Assembly: GCA_035604475.1 (NCBI GenBank)
Contig: DATNIJ010000338.1
Span: 1-7,307, forward strand
DNA from: DASPPM01 sp035604475
GTDB taxonomy: Bacteria; Pseudomonadota; Alphaproteobacteria; JACZXZ01
Length of the DNA stretch: 7,307 bases
Direction: 5' to 3'
How positions within the stretch are numbered: position 1 is the first letter of the stretch; every line of letters starts with the position of its first letter. A program made the translations under genes and the position numbers. This document shows, piece after piece, positions 6,693 to 7,307 of this stretch. Under the pieces are notes generated by a model, which was not told the DNA's origin, made no database searches, and saw nothing but the letters and a program-made list of their open reading frames with translations.

Positions 6693-7307
6693 CTAACGGC
6701 CCTTGAAGTTCGGCTTGCGCTTCTCGCGAAAGGCGGCAACGCCTTCCTTGATATCCTCGGATTGGGCGACGATCTTGGCCCAGCGGTCCTCGATCAGCGC
6801 CGCGCGGTCCGGCGAATCGCGGTACTGGGCGTAGACGCCTTCCTTGATGGCTTTGACCGGCAAGGGTGCTGCGGTCGCGAGCTTGTCCGCGATCCGCGTC
6901 ACCTCGGCATCGAACGCATCGTCGGGCGCCACGCGGGTGACGAGGCCGAAATCGTAGGCTTGAGCGGCCGTCACGTCCTCGCCGAGGAGGATGACGTCGA
7001 GGGTGCGGTTGCGCCCGATGTAATGGCCGAGGCGGACCGTGCCGAGGCCCCAGCTCGGGCACATGCCGAGATAGACGTCGCCCGCGCGGAAGCGTGCGGA
7101 CACCGCCGCGATCCGGATATCGGCAGGCCAGGCAAGTGCGGTGCCGCCGCCGATGCACCAGCCCTGCACGGCGGCGATGACCGGCTTCGGGAAGCGCTCG
7201 ATCCGCTCGACGAGGCCGCGGCCGACCTCGCGCCAGCGCTCGGCGCTGCGCTCGTCGCGCTCGTCCTCGGCCTTGAGGTCGGCGCCCGCGCAGAACGCGC
7301 GCGTGCC
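6693..7307 (-). CDS. Enoyl-CoA hydratase/isomerase (crotonase) family protein, N-terminus cut by window edge
   Basis: 204 C-terminal residues are visible of a family usually near 260. The frame is open to the right edge; the true start lies outside. The crotonase oxyanion hole is seen in both halves: AFCAGADL (fragment residues 4-11) and AAVQGWCIGGGTALA (45-59). The tail, AAFREKRKPNFKGR, is the standard C-terminus. Aligned with rat mitochondrial enoyl-CoA hydratase, its two catalytic Glu positions (144 and 164) are Ala57 and Asp77 of the fragment (GGGTALA and RAGDVYLG). It is therefore unlikely to be a standard two-Glu hydratase; isomerase, hydrolase or another crotonase reaction is possible. 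It precedes the dehydrogenase in the same direction, separated by 186 nt that contain a palindromic repeat, so co-transcription is probable but not certain. Family is sure, reaction is not. Confidence 0.9.
   Translation of the reverse strand, partial: GTRAFCAGADLKAEDERDERSAERWREVGRGLVERIERFPKPVIAAVQGWCIGGGTALAWPADIRIAAVSARFRAGDVYLGMCPSWGLGTVRLGHYIGRNRTLDVILLGEDVTAAQAYDFGLVTRVAPDDAFDAEVTRIADKLATAAPLPVKAIKEGVYAQYRDSPDRAALIEDRWAKIVAQSEDIKEGVAAFREKRKPNFKGR

Overview
The window is GC-rich (about two-thirds G+C by eye) and densely coding. It reads like chromosome of an alphaproteobacterium, perhaps Rhodospirillales or Hyphomicrobiales. That placement is an inference from codon use, gene style and two intergenic palindromic repeats of the kind scattered through such genomes; no rRNA or other marker is present to confirm it. 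I see no tRNA, rRNA, CRISPR array, transposase or phage gene.

Layout, left to right. Positions 1-1185 (minus) hold a CaiB/BaiF-type class III CoA-transferase that lacks only its last few residues at the left edge. Directly upstream in the same transcript (1185-1793, minus) is a DsbA-like protein of the 2-hydroxychromene-2-carboxylate isomerase type; its stop overlaps the transferase start in TGATG. Positions 1794-2071 form a divergent intergenic region with an AT-rich patch. Positions 2072-3043 (plus) encode the tRNA-modification enzyme Sua5/TsaC. Positions 3039-3192 are a palindromic element with imperfect 40-nt terminal inverted repeats, lying between convergent genes. On the minus strand follow an NDP-forming acyl-CoA synthetase (3232-5349), an acyl-CoA dehydrogenase (5361-6506), a second palindromic repeat (about 6562-6656), and an enoyl-CoA hydratase/isomerase family gene (6693 to the right edge, N-terminus outside the window).

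Together the minus-strand genes look like two pieces of a CoA-thioester catabolic locus: acid activation by a synthetase or CoA transfer, alpha,beta-dehydrogenation, then a crotonase-fold step, with a GSH-dependent isomerase-like protein paired to the CoA-transferase. The substrate cannot be read from the sequence. An aromatic, alicyclic or unusual carboxylic acid is possible by analogy with known family members. Sua5 is an unrelated housekeeping gene lying between the two pieces.

The points most worth checking are non-canonical catalytic positions in the dehydrogenase (Asp where the base Glu is usual) and in the crotonase homologue (Ala and Asp at the two hydratase Glu positions), the tight isomerase/CoA-transferase pairing, and a palindromic element whose end supplies the sua5 stop codon. 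I found no convincing new defence, mobile or RNA-based system; most of the window is ordinary metabolic DNA.
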